This document shows, piece after piece, positions 18,152-27,243 of a DNA stretch of 64,000 bases. Positions within the stretch are counted from its first letter, which is position 1, and each line of letters starts with the position of its first letter. The notes under the pieces are model-generated. The model made no database searches, had not been told where the DNA came from, and saw only the letters and a program-made list of their open reading frames with translations. Source of the stretch: Campylobacter coli (GTDB lineage: Bacteria; Campylobacterota; Campylobacteria; Campylobacterales; Campylobacteraceae). The translations under genes were made by a program, and so were the position numbers. The stretch is taken from contig CP154437.1 in NCBI GenBank assembly GCA_039516895.1, positions 1,612,001 through 1,676,000 on the forward strand, given 5' to 3'.

Positions 18152-18555
18152 TGTAAAACTTCAAAAATTTTTTTAAGATTATTTTGACAAATATCTTTCC
18201 ATACCAAAAAATAATCCAAAATCACCCAAACACTTAGTATGAAAAATAAATTTATAAAAATCAGCATAGTGCTTTCATCGTTTTTATCTTCTGCTATTAC
18301 CAAACCCATGGAAACAAGTATTACTGATATGATTTTAAGTATACCTAAAATTATATTGCCATTATAAATTCTATCCAAACCAGGAAACAAAAAAGCAAAT
18401 AAAAGTCCATATAGGGGATTTTTCAGTTTAGTAAATAAAAGTTTTTCTTTTTGTTCTTCACTTGCTTTTTCTAAACTTTCCTTAAGAAAAATCAAGGAAT
18501 CCTTTGGAACCTTATCTTTAAAATATAATAAGAAAAAATTTGTATCATAACTCAT
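18148..18555 (-). CDS. TM2-domain membrane protein (upstream copy)
   Basis: 135 residues with the same build as its neighbour: a polar N-terminus with FKDKVPKDSLIFLKESLEKA, then KNPLYGLLFAFLFPGLDRIY, whose Gly-Leu-Asp-Arg-Ile-Tyr turn is the TM2 motif, and two or three further helices. It is the first gene of a two-gene unit and sits between sodB and tRNA-Glu. No function can be assigned. Confidence 0.75.
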   Translation of the reverse strand: MSYDTNFFLLYFKDKVPKDSLIFLKESLEKASEEQKEKLLFTKLKNPLYGLLFAFLFPGLDRIYNGNIILGILKIISVILVSMGLVIAEDKNDESTMLIFINLFFILSVWVILDYFLVWKDICQNNLKKIFEVLQ

Positions 18556-18716
18556 TTATTTATCAATCCTCATCATTTTAATAAAATAAAATTCTACAAA
18601 CAAAATTCTTACAAATTTATAAATCCATTTTTTACAAAAGCGATAAAAAACATTAAATAAAATTTAAAAACTATCTGTAAATAAAGTTTGGAAATATTAA
18701 TAAAAAAAGATTTAAG

Positions 18717-18791
18717 TGGTGACCCATACGAGACTCGAACTCGTGTTACCGCCGTGAAAGGGCGATGTCCTAACCGCTAGACGAATGGGCC
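18717..18791 (-). tRNA. tRNA-Glu (anticodon TTC)
   Basis: 75 bases on the minus strand including an encoded CCA end. The acceptor stem GGCCCAT pairs with ATGGGTC (one G-T pair), the D-loop has AGCGGTTAGGAC, the anticodon arm TCGCC-CTTTCAC-GGCGG gives anticodon TTC, and the T-arm is ACGAG-TTCGAGT-CTCGT. The flanks (18556-18716 and 18792-18963) hold no other gene that I can see. Confidence 0.95.
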
Positions 18792-18963
18792 ACTTTTAAA
18801 AGGAGTAAAAATAAAAATGAAGTTGAATTATATATTTTTTATTCTTAAAGTTTAATTAAATACAATCCGCTGCTATAAATTTTTAATCATAGTTTCATCA
18901 AAAAAATTAATTAAGAAATTTTTATTATAATTCTCAACTTTTACATCTTTCATAGGAGTCATC

Positions 18964-19527
18964 ATGGATCTTTACAGTCTTATTCTTTTATCCTGTGCAT
19001 TAGCCATGGATGCTTTTGCTGTATCTTTGTGTAAAGGATTTAGTGTGAAAAAACTAAATTTAAGACACTATGTTATTACAGGGGCTTATTTTGGCGGTTT
19101 TCAAGCTTTAATGCCAGCCATTGGATATGTTATAGGCATAACTTTTGCATCCTTTATCGCAAGTATTGATCATTGGATAGCCTTTATTTTACTCTCTTTA
19201 ATCGGTCTAAAAATGATTAAAGAATCTTTTGAGAATGAAAATTGCGACACTAATTCAAATCAATTCGGCTTTAAAATTATGTTTGCTTTAGCTGTAGCTA
19301 CAAGCGTTGATGCCTTAGCTATAGGAGTTAGTTTTGCTTTTTTAGATGTTAATTTATTTTTAGCACTATTTTTAATAGGTTCTATTACTTTTATCTTATG
19401 TGCTATTGCTTTAGAAATAGGCAATAAATTTGGCACTCGCTTTAAAAATAAAGCTGAATTTTTAGGGGGAGCTGTTTTGATAATCTTGGGGATAAAAATT
19501 TTAATTGAGCATTTATTTTTTAGCTAA
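18964..19527 (+). CDS. mntP: Putative manganese efflux pump
   Basis: 187 residues, about six helices in two repeats. Each repeat carries a membrane Asp: [14 protein letters not shown] near residue 17 and [13 protein letters not shown] near residue 118, as in MntP (DUF204). The family exports Mn2+. The start follows TAGGAGTCATC. The 3' end overlaps the convergent miaA gene by 15 bases. I see no yybP-ykoY type riboswitch in the 172 bases upstream. Confidence 0.88.
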   Translation: MDLYSLILLSCALAMDAFAVSLCKGFSVKKLNLRHYVITGAYFGGFQALMPAIGYVIGITFASFIASIDHWIAFILLSLIGLKMIKESFENENCDTNSNQFGFKIMFALAVATSVDALAIGVSFAFLDVNLFLALFLIGSITFILCAIALEIGNKFGTRFKNKAEFLGGAVLIILGIKILIEHLFFS

Positions 19528-20382
19528 AAATTTATTTCTAAGTAGTGTTAAAGCTTTAGAAAATTCCAAAGGAGTGCTTTGGAATTTTCTATTAAAAGTT
19601 CTTTGACGCTTAGCAAGCTGTGATGTATGTATGGTGATTAAATTTTCAAGTTCTTTTAAAGAAATTTTATTTTCTAAATACTCTTTACATTCCTTAAGCC
19701 CTATAGAATTTAATGCTTTAAGATTGTTGTCAAAATTTGAAAAAAGCATTCTTGCTTCTTCTATAAGCCCACTATCAATCATTTCTTTTGTTCTTGCTTC
19801 TATGCGCTTTCTTAGAATTTCCCTATCCCATACAAGTTCATAAATTTCAATATCCTTAAGCACTCCATCTTTTTGTGTTCTTTTTAAAAAATCACTAGGA
19901 ATTTCCTTTGTATTTTCATAAATGCTTAGCCATTTTCTAAGACGATAGGTGTCATTTTTTTCTATTTTATAAGCCGGATCAATTTTTAACAAAAGAGCAT
20001 AAATTTCATCATTACTTAGAGTGCTAGTTGTATCTTGAATTTTTTGACTTAAACCATCTATCATCGTTTTTAGATAAAAGCCTGTTCCACCCACTATAAT
20101 CAAGGGCAAATCATTCATAAGAGCAAATTCTTTTGCTTTTTGGTATTCTCTTATAAATAATTCTACATTAAAATGCTCATCAACGCTTAATAAATTTACT
20201 CCAAAGTAATTTAAATTCATAAGCTCATCTTTAGATGGCTTAGCATTAGCTATATTGATTTCTTTATAAACACAAAGACTATCAAGGCTTAAAACCACTG
20301 CATTAAATTCTTTAGCTAAGGCATTTGCTACATAAGTCTTTCCGCTGGCTGTAGTTCCTATAAGTGCGATTTGAAAAAACAT
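19513..20382 (-). CDS. miaA: tRNA dimethylallyltransferase
   Basis: Adds a dimethylallyl group to A37 of tRNAs reading UNN codons. 289 residues: P-loop [17 protein letters not shown] at the N-terminus, [20 protein letters not shown] (substrate-binding Asp region), [16 protein letters not shown], and the C-terminal [13 protein letters not shown] and [12 protein letters not shown] regions. The sequence has the usual length. It is convergent with mntP and divergent from the prenyltransferase gene, with a 70-base gap. Confidence 0.93.
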   Translation of the reverse strand: MFFQIALIGTTASGKTYVANALAKEFNAVVLSLDSLCVYKEINIANAKPSKDELMNLNYFGVNLLSVDEHFNVELFIREYQKAKEFALMNDLPLIIVGGTGFYLKTMIDGLSQKIQDTTSTLSNDEIYALLLKIDPAYKIEKNDTYRLRKWLSIYENTKEIPSDFLKRTQKDGVLKDIEIYELVWDREILRKRIEARTKEMIDSGLIEEARMLFSNFDNNLKALNSIGLKECKEYLENKISLKELENLITIHTSQLAKRQRTFNRKFQSTPLEFSKALTLLRNKFLAKK

Positions 20383-20452
20383 GTGATAATTTATCCTAAA
20401 ATTTATGAAAATTTTAGTAAAATCATAGCAAAAAATATTTTAAAGTGGAAAC

Positions 20453-21337
20453 ATGAATATAATTTGGAATAAATTTAAAGATATTTTAGAACTTGTGGTA
20501 TTTAAGCATTCTATTTTTGCCTTGCCCTTTTTATTTTCATCTATGATAGTGGCATCAAAACTCGTTAATGATAGCGCTTGGTTTGGTTTTAAGGCTTTGA
20601 TTTTAGGTATTATTTGTGCTGTAAGTGCAAGAAATTTTGCTATGGCAACGAATCGTTTAATGGATGAAGATATCGATAAAGACAATCCTCGCTGTGCAAA
20701 TCGCCCTAATGTCAGTGGAAAAATAGGACGCAAAAGCGTTTGGATTTTTATCATCCTTAATGCGATTATTTTTGTTGTATGTTCTTATTTTATCAATACT
20801 TTGGCTTTTTATCTCTCTTTTCCTGTGCTTTTTGTATTGGCAATTTACTCTGCTTTTAAACGCTTTAGTTCTTTAGCGCACTTGGTTTTAGGATTTTGTT
20901 TAGGACTTGCACCTATTGCAGGTAGTGTAATAGTCATGGGTGAAATTCACATTTATAGCGTGATTTTATGTTTAGGGGTGACTTTTTGGACGGCTGGATT
21001 TGACTTACTTTATTCTTTACAAGATATGGAGTACGATAAAAAAGTGGGGCTTCATTCTATCCCTGCTAAATTTGGCTCTAAAGCGACATTATTTATCTCG
21101 GCTTTTTGTCATGTATTAGCAGTATTGTTTTGGCTACTTTTTGTTTGGCAGGTTTGGGGAGTAGCACTTGGAAATATCGCATTGCTTGGGGTGATTATCA
21201 GCGGTATTATTTTGGCTTTTGAACATAAAATTGTACATAAAAATTTTGCTCACATCGATAAAGCGTTTTTTACTTTAAATGGATATTTAAGTATAATATT
21301 TTTTATTTTTATTTGGGTTGATTTGCTATGGGGATAA
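20453..21337 (+). CDS. mqnP: UbiA-family prenyltransferase for menaquinone (MqnP-like)
   Basis: 294 residues, about eight to nine helices. The first Asp-rich motif is NRLMDEDIDKDNPRCANRP near residue 68 and the second is LYSLQDMEYDKKVGLHSIP near residue 183, both required for Mg-diphosphate binding. Campylobacter makes menaquinone by the futalosine route, so this enzyme most likely prenylates the dihydroxynaphthoate-type intermediate (MqnP role). That assignment is from knowledge of the genus; the domain alone only says UbiA. It overlaps the next gene by 10 bases. Confidence 0.82.
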   Translation: MNIIWNKFKDILELVVFKHSIFALPFLFSSMIVASKLVNDSAWFGFKALILGIICAVSARNFAMATNRLMDEDIDKDNPRCANRPNVSGKIGRKSVWIFIILNAIIFVVCSYFINTLAFYLSFPVLFVLAIYSAFKRFSSLAHLVLGFCLGLAPIAGSVIVMGEIHIYSVILCLGVTFWTAGFDLLYSLQDMEYDKKVGLHSIPAKFGSKATLFISAFCHVLAVLFWLLFVWQVWGVALGNIALLGVIISGIILAFEHKIVHKNFAHIDKAFFTLNGYLSIIFFIFIWVDLLWG

Positions 21338-21828
21338 GTCTTTTTAAGGCAGGATTTGAAGCTTCTTTAGAGTGTTGTGATATTGAAAATAACCACTTTT
21401 TACAAGAATACTTAAAATTAGGTGCTATTTCTCAACTTTCAAAATGGAAAAAACTCGCCTTGCGTGTGGATTTTGATGAGGGCGAGAAAATCATCTTTGA
21501 TTTACTTTTGAGCTTAAAAGAAGATATTTTAAGGCTTGAAGATTCTTTGGATAAAAATAAAGATCTTCTAACACTCAAACAAAAAGGCGTAGTTGAATCT
21601 TTAAATTTTGAGTATTTAAATTTTTTAGATGAAATTTTAGAAGAAGGAAAAGAATATTACATAAGATTTGATCTTAATAATCAAAAAATGGCTATTTTTG
21701 CTAGAGCTCAAAATAAAAATTTAGCTCAAATTATCAAAATAAAACCCGAAGACAGAATAGCTTTTGATGCTTTTGTGGTTCAATTGCAAAGAGATATGAT
21801 AAGAAATAAAAAGGACAAAAATGAGTAA
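21328..21828 (+). CDS. Conserved hypothetical protein, PilZ-like possibility
   Basis: 166 residues, soluble, no signal peptide. The middle has a predicted coiled helix (LLSLKEDILRLEDSLDKNKDL) and the C-terminus a strand-rich stretch ending ALFDAFVV-like and RDMIRNKK. I do not recognise the family; the C-terminal barrel-like part (YYIRFDLNNQKMAIFARAQ) could be a PilZ-type or similar fold, but the RxxxR motif is absent. It is coupled to the genes on both sides by short overlaps. Confidence 0.75.
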   Translation: MGISLFKAGFEASLECCDIENNHFLQEYLKLGAISQLSKWKKLALRVDFDEGEKIIFDLLLSLKEDILRLEDSLDKNKDLLTLKQKGVVESLNFEYLNFLDEILEEGKEYYIRFDLNNQKMAIFARAQNKNLAQIIKIKPEDRIAFDAFVVQLQRDMIRNKKDKNE

Positions 21829-22339
21829 CGATGTGCTTTATTTAGTTTTTATGATCGTACTTTTAGTTGCAATATTAGCTTATATGAATATCAAAGATAA
21901 AGAAAGTAGTGCAAAAATAAACAAACTCCAAGGAGTAGTTGAAGATATTACAAAAGAGCTTCATTATTTACGCAAAGAATTAGGCGTAAAAGATGAGGGT
22001 GATCAAGAGGAAGAGGATTATAAAATCACTTTATTAAAAGAAGAAATTCAAATCACACTTGAAAAACAAATCAGTGCAAAAATTACCCCTGTTTTAAGAA
22101 CTTTAAAAACTATGGAGCACATTATAGAAGATTTTCAAAATGAACAACAAAATCGTATTTTGAATTTAGAACAAAAAGCACAAAGTATGACAAAATTAAC
22201 ACCAAATTATGATACCGAAGAACAAAAAATTGTGGATTTGTTTAAAGAGGGAAAAAGCATAGAGCAAATTGCAAAAGATTTGCGTATGGGCACTGGAAAT
22301 GTCGAGCTTGTTTTAAAATTTAAACAACTTATCAAATAA
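21821..22339 (+). CDS. Membrane-anchored coiled-coil protein with C-terminal HTH
   Basis: 172 residues: one N-terminal helix (VLYLVFMIVLLVAILAYM), a long charged coiled coil (about 25-130), and a C-terminal helix-turn-helix-like segment EEQKIVDLFKEGKSIEQIAK near residue 135. The architecture is that of the DUF6115-type proteins found near motility or tRNA genes in epsilonproteobacteria. Function unknown. It starts 8 bases inside the previous gene and ends 15 bases before moaA. Confidence 0.78.
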   Translation: MSNDVLYLVFMIVLLVAILAYMNIKDKESSAKINKLQGVVEDITKELHYLRKELGVKDEGDQEEEDYKITLLKEEIQITLEKQISAKITPVLRTLKTMEHIIEDFQNEQQNRILNLEQKAQSMTKLTPNYDTEEQKIVDLFKEGKSIEQIAKDLRMGTGNVELVLKFKQLIK

Positions 22340-22354
22340 TCACTAGGGGTAGTA

Positions 22355-23317
22355 ATGCTTATTGATCAATTTGGCAGAAAGATTAATTATCTTAGAATAT
22401 CAGTAACTCAAAGATGTAATTTTCGTTGTCTTTATTGTATGCCAAAAATTCCTTTTAATCATCAACCTAAAGAAAATTTATTGAGCTTTGAAGAACTTTT
22501 TTTGTTTGTTAAAGTGGCTATTGATGAAGGAATTGAAAAAATTCGTATCACTGGAGGAGAGCCTTTATTGCGTAAAGACTTAAGTATATTTATAAAAATG
22601 ATAAATGATTATAAAAAAGATCTTGATTTAGCAATTACAACCAATGGTTTTTTATTAAAAGATTTTGCTAAAGATCTTAAAGATGCTGGACTGAAGCGTT
22701 TAAATATCTCTCTTGATACCCTAGAAAGCAAAAAAGCAAAAACTCTCGCACAAAAAGATGTTTTAGATAGTGTCTTAGCAGGGATTGATGAGGCCTTAAA
22801 TGTAGGCTTAAAAGTCAAACTAAATACTGTTGTGCTAAAGGGTTTAAATGATGATGAATTGATATCTCTTTTGGAATTTGCAAAATCTAAAAATATTCAA
22901 ATTCGCTTTATAGAATTTATGGAAAATATACACGCTTATGGAAAATTACAAGGCTTAAAAAGAGATGAAATCATACAAATTCTAAGTCAAAAATATCAAA
23001 TAAAACTCATTAAAAAAGCTGAAAAAGCTCCTGTAAGTATTTATAGTGCAGATGATTATGAATTTGGGATTATAGATCCACACAGCCATGAATTTTGTGA
23101 TTCTTGTAACCGTATTCGTTTAAGCGCTGAGGGTTTGCTTATACCTTGTCTTTATTTTGATGAGGCTTTAAGCATTAAAGAAGCAGTGAGAAAAGGCGAT
23201 ATTAATGCCGCTGCAAAAATTTTACAAGAAGTATTGCGCAATAAACCTGAAAAAAATAGATGGAGCGTAGTAGATAATGAAACCTCATCTCGTGCCTTTT
23301 ATCAAACCGGAGGTTAA
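22355..23317 (+). CDS. moaA: GTP 3',8-cyclase for molybdopterin synthesis
   Basis: Radical SAM enzyme that converts GTP to 3',8-cyclo-dihydro-GTP. 320 residues. The N-terminal [4Fe-4S] motif is CNFRCLYC (CX3CX2C), followed by [13 protein letters not shown]. The C-terminal second cluster motif is [18 protein letters not shown]. The length is normal. It follows TAGGGGTAGTA. It sits directly before queE, separated by 2 bases. Confidence 0.94.
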   Translation: MLIDQFGRKINYLRISVTQRCNFRCLYCMPKIPFNHQPKENLLSFEELFLFVKVAIDEGIEKIRITGGEPLLRKDLSIFIKMINDYKKDLDLAITTNGFLLKDFAKDLKDAGLKRLNISLDTLESKKAKTLAQKDVLDSVLAGIDEALNVGLKVKLNTVVLKGLNDDELISLLEFAKSKNIQIRFIEFMENIHAYGKLQGLKRDEIIQILSQKYQIKLIKKAEKAPVSIYSADDYEFGIIDPHSHEFCDSCNRIRLSAEGLLIPCLYFDEALSIKEAVRKGDINAAAKILQEVLRNKPEKNRWSVVDNETSSRAFYQTGG

Positions 23318-23319
23318 AT

Positions 23320-24063
23320 TTGCAACTTGTTGAAAGTTTTTTAAGCATACAAGGAGAAGGCAAATACAGCGGGAAATTAGCTATTTTTATGCGTTTTGCA
23401 GGGTGTAATTTTAATTGTTTAGGCTTTGGGGTAAAACTTATTAAAAATGGAAAAACTCTTAAAGGTTGCGATACCATAAGAGCAGTTTTTACTAAAGAAT
23501 TTAACGAAGAGTATGAAAATTTAAATGCTAATGAGCTTTTTAAACGCGTGCTTGATTTAAAAAAAGATTTTAATCCTATTGTGGTGATTACTGGAGGCGA
23601 ACCTTTAATCCATCATGAAAATCCAGAATTTATCCATTTTATCCAAACTTTGTTAGAAAATAATTTCAAAGTGCATTTTGAAAGCAATGGAAGTATAGAA
23701 CTTGATTTTGAAAAATATCCTTTTTATAAAGAATGTATTTTTGCTCTAAGTGTCAAGCTTCAAAATAGTGGGATAAGTAAAGAAAAAAGATTAAATTTTA
23801 ACGCTCTTAAAGGCTTTAAGCATTATGCCAAAGATAGTTTTTATAAATTTGTTTTAAATTCTAGTCAATTAGAAAGTTCGGCATTAGAGATTTTAGAAAT
23901 TTTAGAAAAAGCGCCTAATGAAATTTTTTGTATGCCCATGGGAGAAAATGAGCAAAATTTAAAACAAAATGCTTTAAAAATAGCCGAGTTTTGTATTAAA
24001 AATGGTTATAATTATTCTGATAGAATCCATATTCGTCTTTGGAATGATAAAGAGGGTGTATGA
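23320..24063 (+). CDS. queE: 7-carboxy-7-deazaguanine synthase
   Basis: Radical SAM ring-contraction enzyme of the queuosine precursor pathway. 247 residues. The TTG start at 23320 is preceded by [25 protein letters not shown] is the family N-terminus. The cluster cysteines are C29, C33 and C50 (CX3CX16C), an insertion between the second and third Cys compared with the usual CX3CX2[15 protein letters not shown] and the [10 protein letters not shown] region follow. It overlaps queD by ATGA. Confidence 0.9.
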   Translation: MQLVESFLSIQGEGKYSGKLAIFMRFAGCNFNCLGFGVKLIKNGKTLKGCDTIRAVFTKEFNEEYENLNANELFKRVLDLKKDFNPIVVITGGEPLIHHENPEFIHFIQTLLENNFKVHFESNGSIELDFEKYPFYKECIFALSVKLQNSGISKEKRLNFNALKGFKHYAKDSFYKFVLNSSQLESSALEILEILEKAPNEIFCMPMGENEQNLKQNALKIAEFCIKNGYNYSDRIHIRLWNDKEGV

Positions 24064-24641
24064 TTATAAGAAAATTATTTGAATTTGAAAATGCTCATAT
24101 TGTTAGATTTTGCTCTTCAAGCCGTTGTAAAAGTAGTATTCATGGGCATTCTTACAAGGTCGAAGTTTTGCTTGAAAGCAAGTATTTAGATAATGCGGGT
24201 ATGGTTTATGACTTTGGGCTTTTAAAAACCCATATGCGCCAAATTATCGATAGCTTTGATCATGCTATTACGCTTTTTAATCAAGATGATGAATCTTATT
24301 TAAACGAAATGAAAAAATACTCACAACGCTGGGTGAGTTTACCTGTTAATGTCAGTGCTGAAAATTTTTGCCGAGTATTTTTTATACTCATTGATGCTTT
24401 ATTAAAGCAAACTAAGATGATAAATGGCGAACAAGGTGTAAATTTACAAAGCATTATAGTGCATGAAACAAGAACAGGCTATGCGCAAGGATTTAAAGAA
24501 GATGCTTATAGCCCTACCATGCCAAAAATCGCACTTGAAGATATAGAATTTTCACCTGCTATAAAAGCAGAATGGAGTGATATAGAATTTTACGATAAAT
24601 TAAAAAATTTGCACATTTTCACAAATCCTAAGGAGGTTTAA
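24060..24641 (+). CDS. queD: 6-carboxytetrahydropterin synthase family protein
   Basis: 193 residues, longer than typical QueD (about 120). Zinc ligands are visible as FENAHIV near residue 11 and [11 protein letters not shown] (two His), with the catalytic Cys just before in [18 protein letters not shown] supplies the later His/Asp. [11 protein letters not shown] carries the substrate-binding Glu. It converts dihydroneopterin triphosphate to carboxytetrahydropterin, the substrate of QueE next door. The extra C-terminal ~40 residues are acidic. Confidence 0.9.
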   Translation: MIIRKLFEFENAHIVRFCSSSRCKSSIHGHSYKVEVLLESKYLDNAGMVYDFGLLKTHMRQIIDSFDHAITLFNQDDESYLNEMKKYSQRWVSLPVNVSAENFCRVFFILIDALLKQTKMINGEQGVNLQSIIVHETRTGYAQGFKEDAYSPTMPKIALEDIEFSPAIKAEWSDIEFYDKLKNLHIFTNPKEV

Positions 24642-25060
24642 TGGGTAAAAACTTAAGTATTTTAATAAGCTTATTTGTAATTTTATTTTTAAACGCTTGT
24701 AGTAATGATAAAGAATTCAATCATAAAAACCAAGATACTACTGAAGAGATAGTGCAAATTGAACAAAATGATGAAAAAACAGAATTTAGCGATACTAATT
24801 TACCCTTACCAGTTGATGATGAGGCTAATATTAGTGAAGAATACGACATAAATCCAAGTGTTATTAATTCTTTATACAAGCAAAAATGTGCCACTTGCCA
24901 TGGAGAAAAAGGAGAAATTAAAACCAAAAAAGGCATAGCAATTAAAAATTTAAGCAGTGAAAAATTTATTCAAAGACTTCAAAATTTAAAAGATGAAGCT
25001 CATAATTTTTTAACCCAAGAACAAAGGGAAAATTTAGCAAAATATATCGGCAAGGAGTAA
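24641..25060 (+). CDS. Lipoprotein with single c-type haem site
   Basis: 139 residues: a lipoprotein signal (ILISLFVILFLNACSNDKE, Cys20), an acidic linker of about 60 residues, and a C-terminal mini cytochrome c domain with the haem motif CATCHGEKG near residue 86. A Met axial ligand is not evident in the tail (FLTQEQRENLAKYIGKE). It is likely an electron carrier anchored in the periplasm. It starts on the last base of queD and is followed by a four-helix membrane protein 4 bases later. Confidence 0.85.
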   Translation: MGKNLSILISLFVILFLNACSNDKEFNHKNQDTTEEIVQIEQNDEKTEFSDTNLPLPVDDEANISEEYDINPSVINSLYKQKCATCHGEKGEIKTKKGIAIKNLSSEKFIQRLQNLKDEAHNFLTQEQRENLAKYIGKE

Positions 25061-25063
25061 TAA

Positions 25064-25471
25064 ATGGACAAAAGTTATGAATTTTTTTTAGCCCTACACC
25101 TTTATAGTCTTTACGCTAGTGGATTTTTAATGCTTTTTTATCTTGTCTTAACTCAAGGAAATTTTAAAACCGAATTTATCTTTATCCGTAGAATTCGTTT
25201 GTTTTTACCTATATACTATGTTTTTTTAGCCTTGATGCTCTTTACGGGCTTTTTGCTTTTAGCTGTTAAACAATTTCAAATGCATTTAAACCTTTGGTTG
25301 ATGATTTTTTCTTGGATTTTTATTTTTGCTTTAGCTATTTTTCATTTCACACAATTTAAAAAAGCTCGTAGATTAAGACGCTATATAACTTTTAGACGCA
25401 TTAGTTTTATGATTTTATTTTGCGAACTTGTCCTTTTAATTTTACCTTTTTTAACAGGCAAATATTTATAA
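25064..25471 (+). CDS. Four-helix integral membrane protein, unknown function
   Basis: 135 residues with four evident hydrophobic helices and a strongly basic cytosolic loop (KKARRLRRYITFRR). His12 and His near residue 100 lie in or near helices, so haem ligation is conceivable given the haem-lipoprotein gene just upstream; this is inference. Family not recognised. Its stop abuts the rsmE start. Confidence 0.75.
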   Translation: MDKSYEFFLALHLYSLYASGFLMLFYLVLTQGNFKTEFIFIRRIRLFLPIYYVFLALMLFTGFLLLAVKQFQMHLNLWLMIFSWIFIFALAIFHFTQFKKARRLRRYITFRRISFMILFCELVLLILPFLTGKYL

Positions 25472-26125
25472 ATGCAATTTTTATACCACAAACAAGCAGG
25501 AGAGGAAATTTTAAAACTTAAGGGCGAAGAATTTGCCCATTTAAAAGCAAGAAGAATTAAAGAAAATGAAATTTTATCCTTAAGAAATTTAGAAGATGAT
25601 TTTATTTATGATTATAAAATTTCAAATTTGGACCGTAATTCTTGTTTGCTTTATTTTTTAAATAAACATTTTAAGCCCCATTCACAAAGCGAGCTTAATT
25701 TAGCTTTGGCAGTTATCGATACAAAAATTTTAGAAAAAACACTCCCTTTTTTAAATGAACTTGGAGTTGCAAATTTACACCTTGTTTTTACTGAATTTTC
25801 TCAAAGAAATTTTAAACTTGATTTTGAAAGATTAGAAAAAATTATCATTTCATCTTGTGAACAATGCGGAAGAAGTCGAAAAATGCAAATTCAAAGCTAT
25901 AAAAATATACAAGAATTTAGCAAATCTTTTCCTGATGCTGTTTTGGTTGATTTTGAAGGTGAAATAAAGGAATTTGATAAAACTCGGCTTTATTTTATAG
26001 GCCCAGAGGGTGGATTTAGCCCCAAAGAAAAACAAATATTTAAAGAAAAAATTTGCCTTAAAGTGCCTAATATTTTAAGAAGCCAAAGTGCTGTCGTTGC
26101 AGTGGCTGCAAAAATATTGCTTTAA
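25472..26125 (+). CDS. rsmE: 16S rRNA m3U1498 methyltransferase
   Basis: 217 residues of the SPOUT superfamily. The knot motif YFIGPEGGFSPKEKQIFKE near residue 170 and the late LRSQSAVVAVAAKIL are diagnostic; SCEQCGRSRK is the usual mid-protein motif. It starts immediately after the previous stop. A short AT-rich gap with a TATAAT element separates it from rpmE. Confidence 0.92.
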   Translation: MQFLYHKQAGEEILKLKGEEFAHLKARRIKENEILSLRNLEDDFIYDYKISNLDRNSCLLYFLNKHFKPHSQSELNLALAVIDTKILEKTLPFLNELGVANLHLVFTEFSQRNFKLDFERLEKIIISSCEQCGRSRKMQIQSYKNIQEFSKSFPDAVLVDFEGEIKEFDKTRLYFIGPEGGFSPKEKQIFKEKICLKVPNILRSQSAVVAVAAKILL

Positions 26126-26163
26126 TTTTACTTAAATTAATGTTTTTTTTATATTAAATTTAA

Positions 26164-26169
26164 TATAAT
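26164..26169 (+). promoter_or_regulatory. Probable sigma70 -10 box for rpmE
   Basis: TATAAT lies 35 bases upstream of the rpmE start in a T- and A-rich stretch typical of Campylobacter promoters, which often lack a -35 box. AAGGAAAA at about 26193 is the ribosome binding site. Confidence 0.55.
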
Positions 26170-26203
26170 CACCGCTTATTGTTTTATTTTTAAGGAAAAA
26201 GCT

Positions 26204-26404
26204 ATGAAAAAAGAAATTCATCCAGAATATGTAGAATGCAAAGTTAGCTGCGCTTGTGGCAATACTTTTGTTACCAAATCAAACAAAAGTGAGTTAAGAG
26301 TAGATATTTGTTCAAGCTGCCATCCTTTCTTCACAGGTAGTGAAAAAATCGTAGATGCAGCAGGTCGTGTAGAGAAATTTAAGAAAAAATACGCAATGCA
26401 ATAA
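26204..26404 (+). CDS. rpmE: 50S ribosomal protein L31
   Basis: 66 residues. The zinc-binding cysteine pattern is present: CKVSCACG near the N-terminus and [13 protein letters not shown] in the middle, so this is the zinc-containing (C+) form. It is followed 2 bases later by rsmI. Confidence 0.96.
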   Translation: MKKEIHPEYVECKVSCACGNTFVTKSNKSELRVDICSSCHPFFTGSEKIVDAAGRVEKFKKKYAMQ

Positions 26405-26406
26405 TT

Positions 26407-27231
26407 ATGCTTTATTTTATTCCTACGCCCATAGGAAATTTAAGCGATATTTCTTTTCGTGCTTTAGAGCTTTTAAAGACTTGCAATGTTTTTTTTTGCG
26501 AAGATACAAGGGTGAGCAAGTCTTTACTTTCTTTACTTTCATCTAAATTTGAAATCGATTTTGGCGATAAACAATTCATATCCTTTCATACTCATAATGA
26601 AAAAAAAGTTTTAGAAAATTTAGATTTGGAATTTTTTGATCAAGATATTGCTTTTTTAAGTGATGCGGGTATGCCAGGAATTAGTGATCCTGGGCAATTT
26701 TTAATTGATTTTGCTTTAAAAAATGATATCCAATTTGAAGTTTTACCTGGTGCTAATGCAGCTTTAGTGGCACTTGTAAGCTCGGCTTTATGCGAAAAAG
26801 AATTTATTTTTATGGGTTTTTTAGCCAATAAAGGCAAAGAACGCCAAAGAGATATCCAAAAGATACTCAATCATCCCTATCCTAGCATTATCTATGAATC
26901 CCCTAAACGCATCTTGTCTTTAATCGAGCAAATAGCTATTTTAGATAGTCAAAGAGAAATTTTTGCCATTAAAGAAATTTCTAAAAAATTTGAAACCAAA
27001 TTTAAAGCCAAAGCTATAGATCTTTTTGATATATTAAAACAGACAAATTTAAAGGGGGAGTGGGTTGTCGTGCTAGCTAAAAACGATAAAGATAGCATTA
27101 GTAATTCTTTATGTGAAAACGATATTTTAGAGCTTGAAATACCTTTAAAAACAAAAAGCAAACTTTTGGCAAAAATGAATGGAAAAAATCCAAAAGAAAT
27201 TTATCAAAAACTGCTTTTAAGTCAAAGTTAG
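26407..27231 (+). CDS. rsmI: 16S rRNA 2'-O-methyltransferase (C1402)
   Basis: 274 residues, tetrapyrrole-methylase fold. N-terminal YFIPTPIGNLSDISFRALEL, then CEDTRVSKSLLS, LSDAGMPGISDPGQ (SAM region) and VLPGANAALVALVSSAL are all RsmI signatures. It methylates the ribose of C1402 with SAM. The start is tightly coupled to rpmE. The C-terminus is Lys-rich. Confidence 0.94.
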   Translation: MLYFIPTPIGNLSDISFRALELLKTCNVFFCEDTRVSKSLLSLLSSKFEIDFGDKQFISFHTHNEKKVLENLDLEFFDQDIAFLSDAGMPGISDPGQFLIDFALKNDIQFEVLPGANAALVALVSSALCEKEFIFMGFLANKGKERQRDIQKILNHPYPSIIYESPKRILSLIEQIAILDSQREIFAIKEISKKFETKFKAKAIDLFDILKQTNLKGEWVVVLAKNDKDSISNSLCENDILELEIPLKTKSKLLAKMNGKNPKEIYQKLLLSQS

Positions 27232-27243
27232 GTAAAATTTAGA

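Noticed and set aside
18792-18963. Possible manganese (yybP-ykoY) riboswitch before mntP
   Set aside because: No paired, conserved structure is visible in this AT-rich leader.
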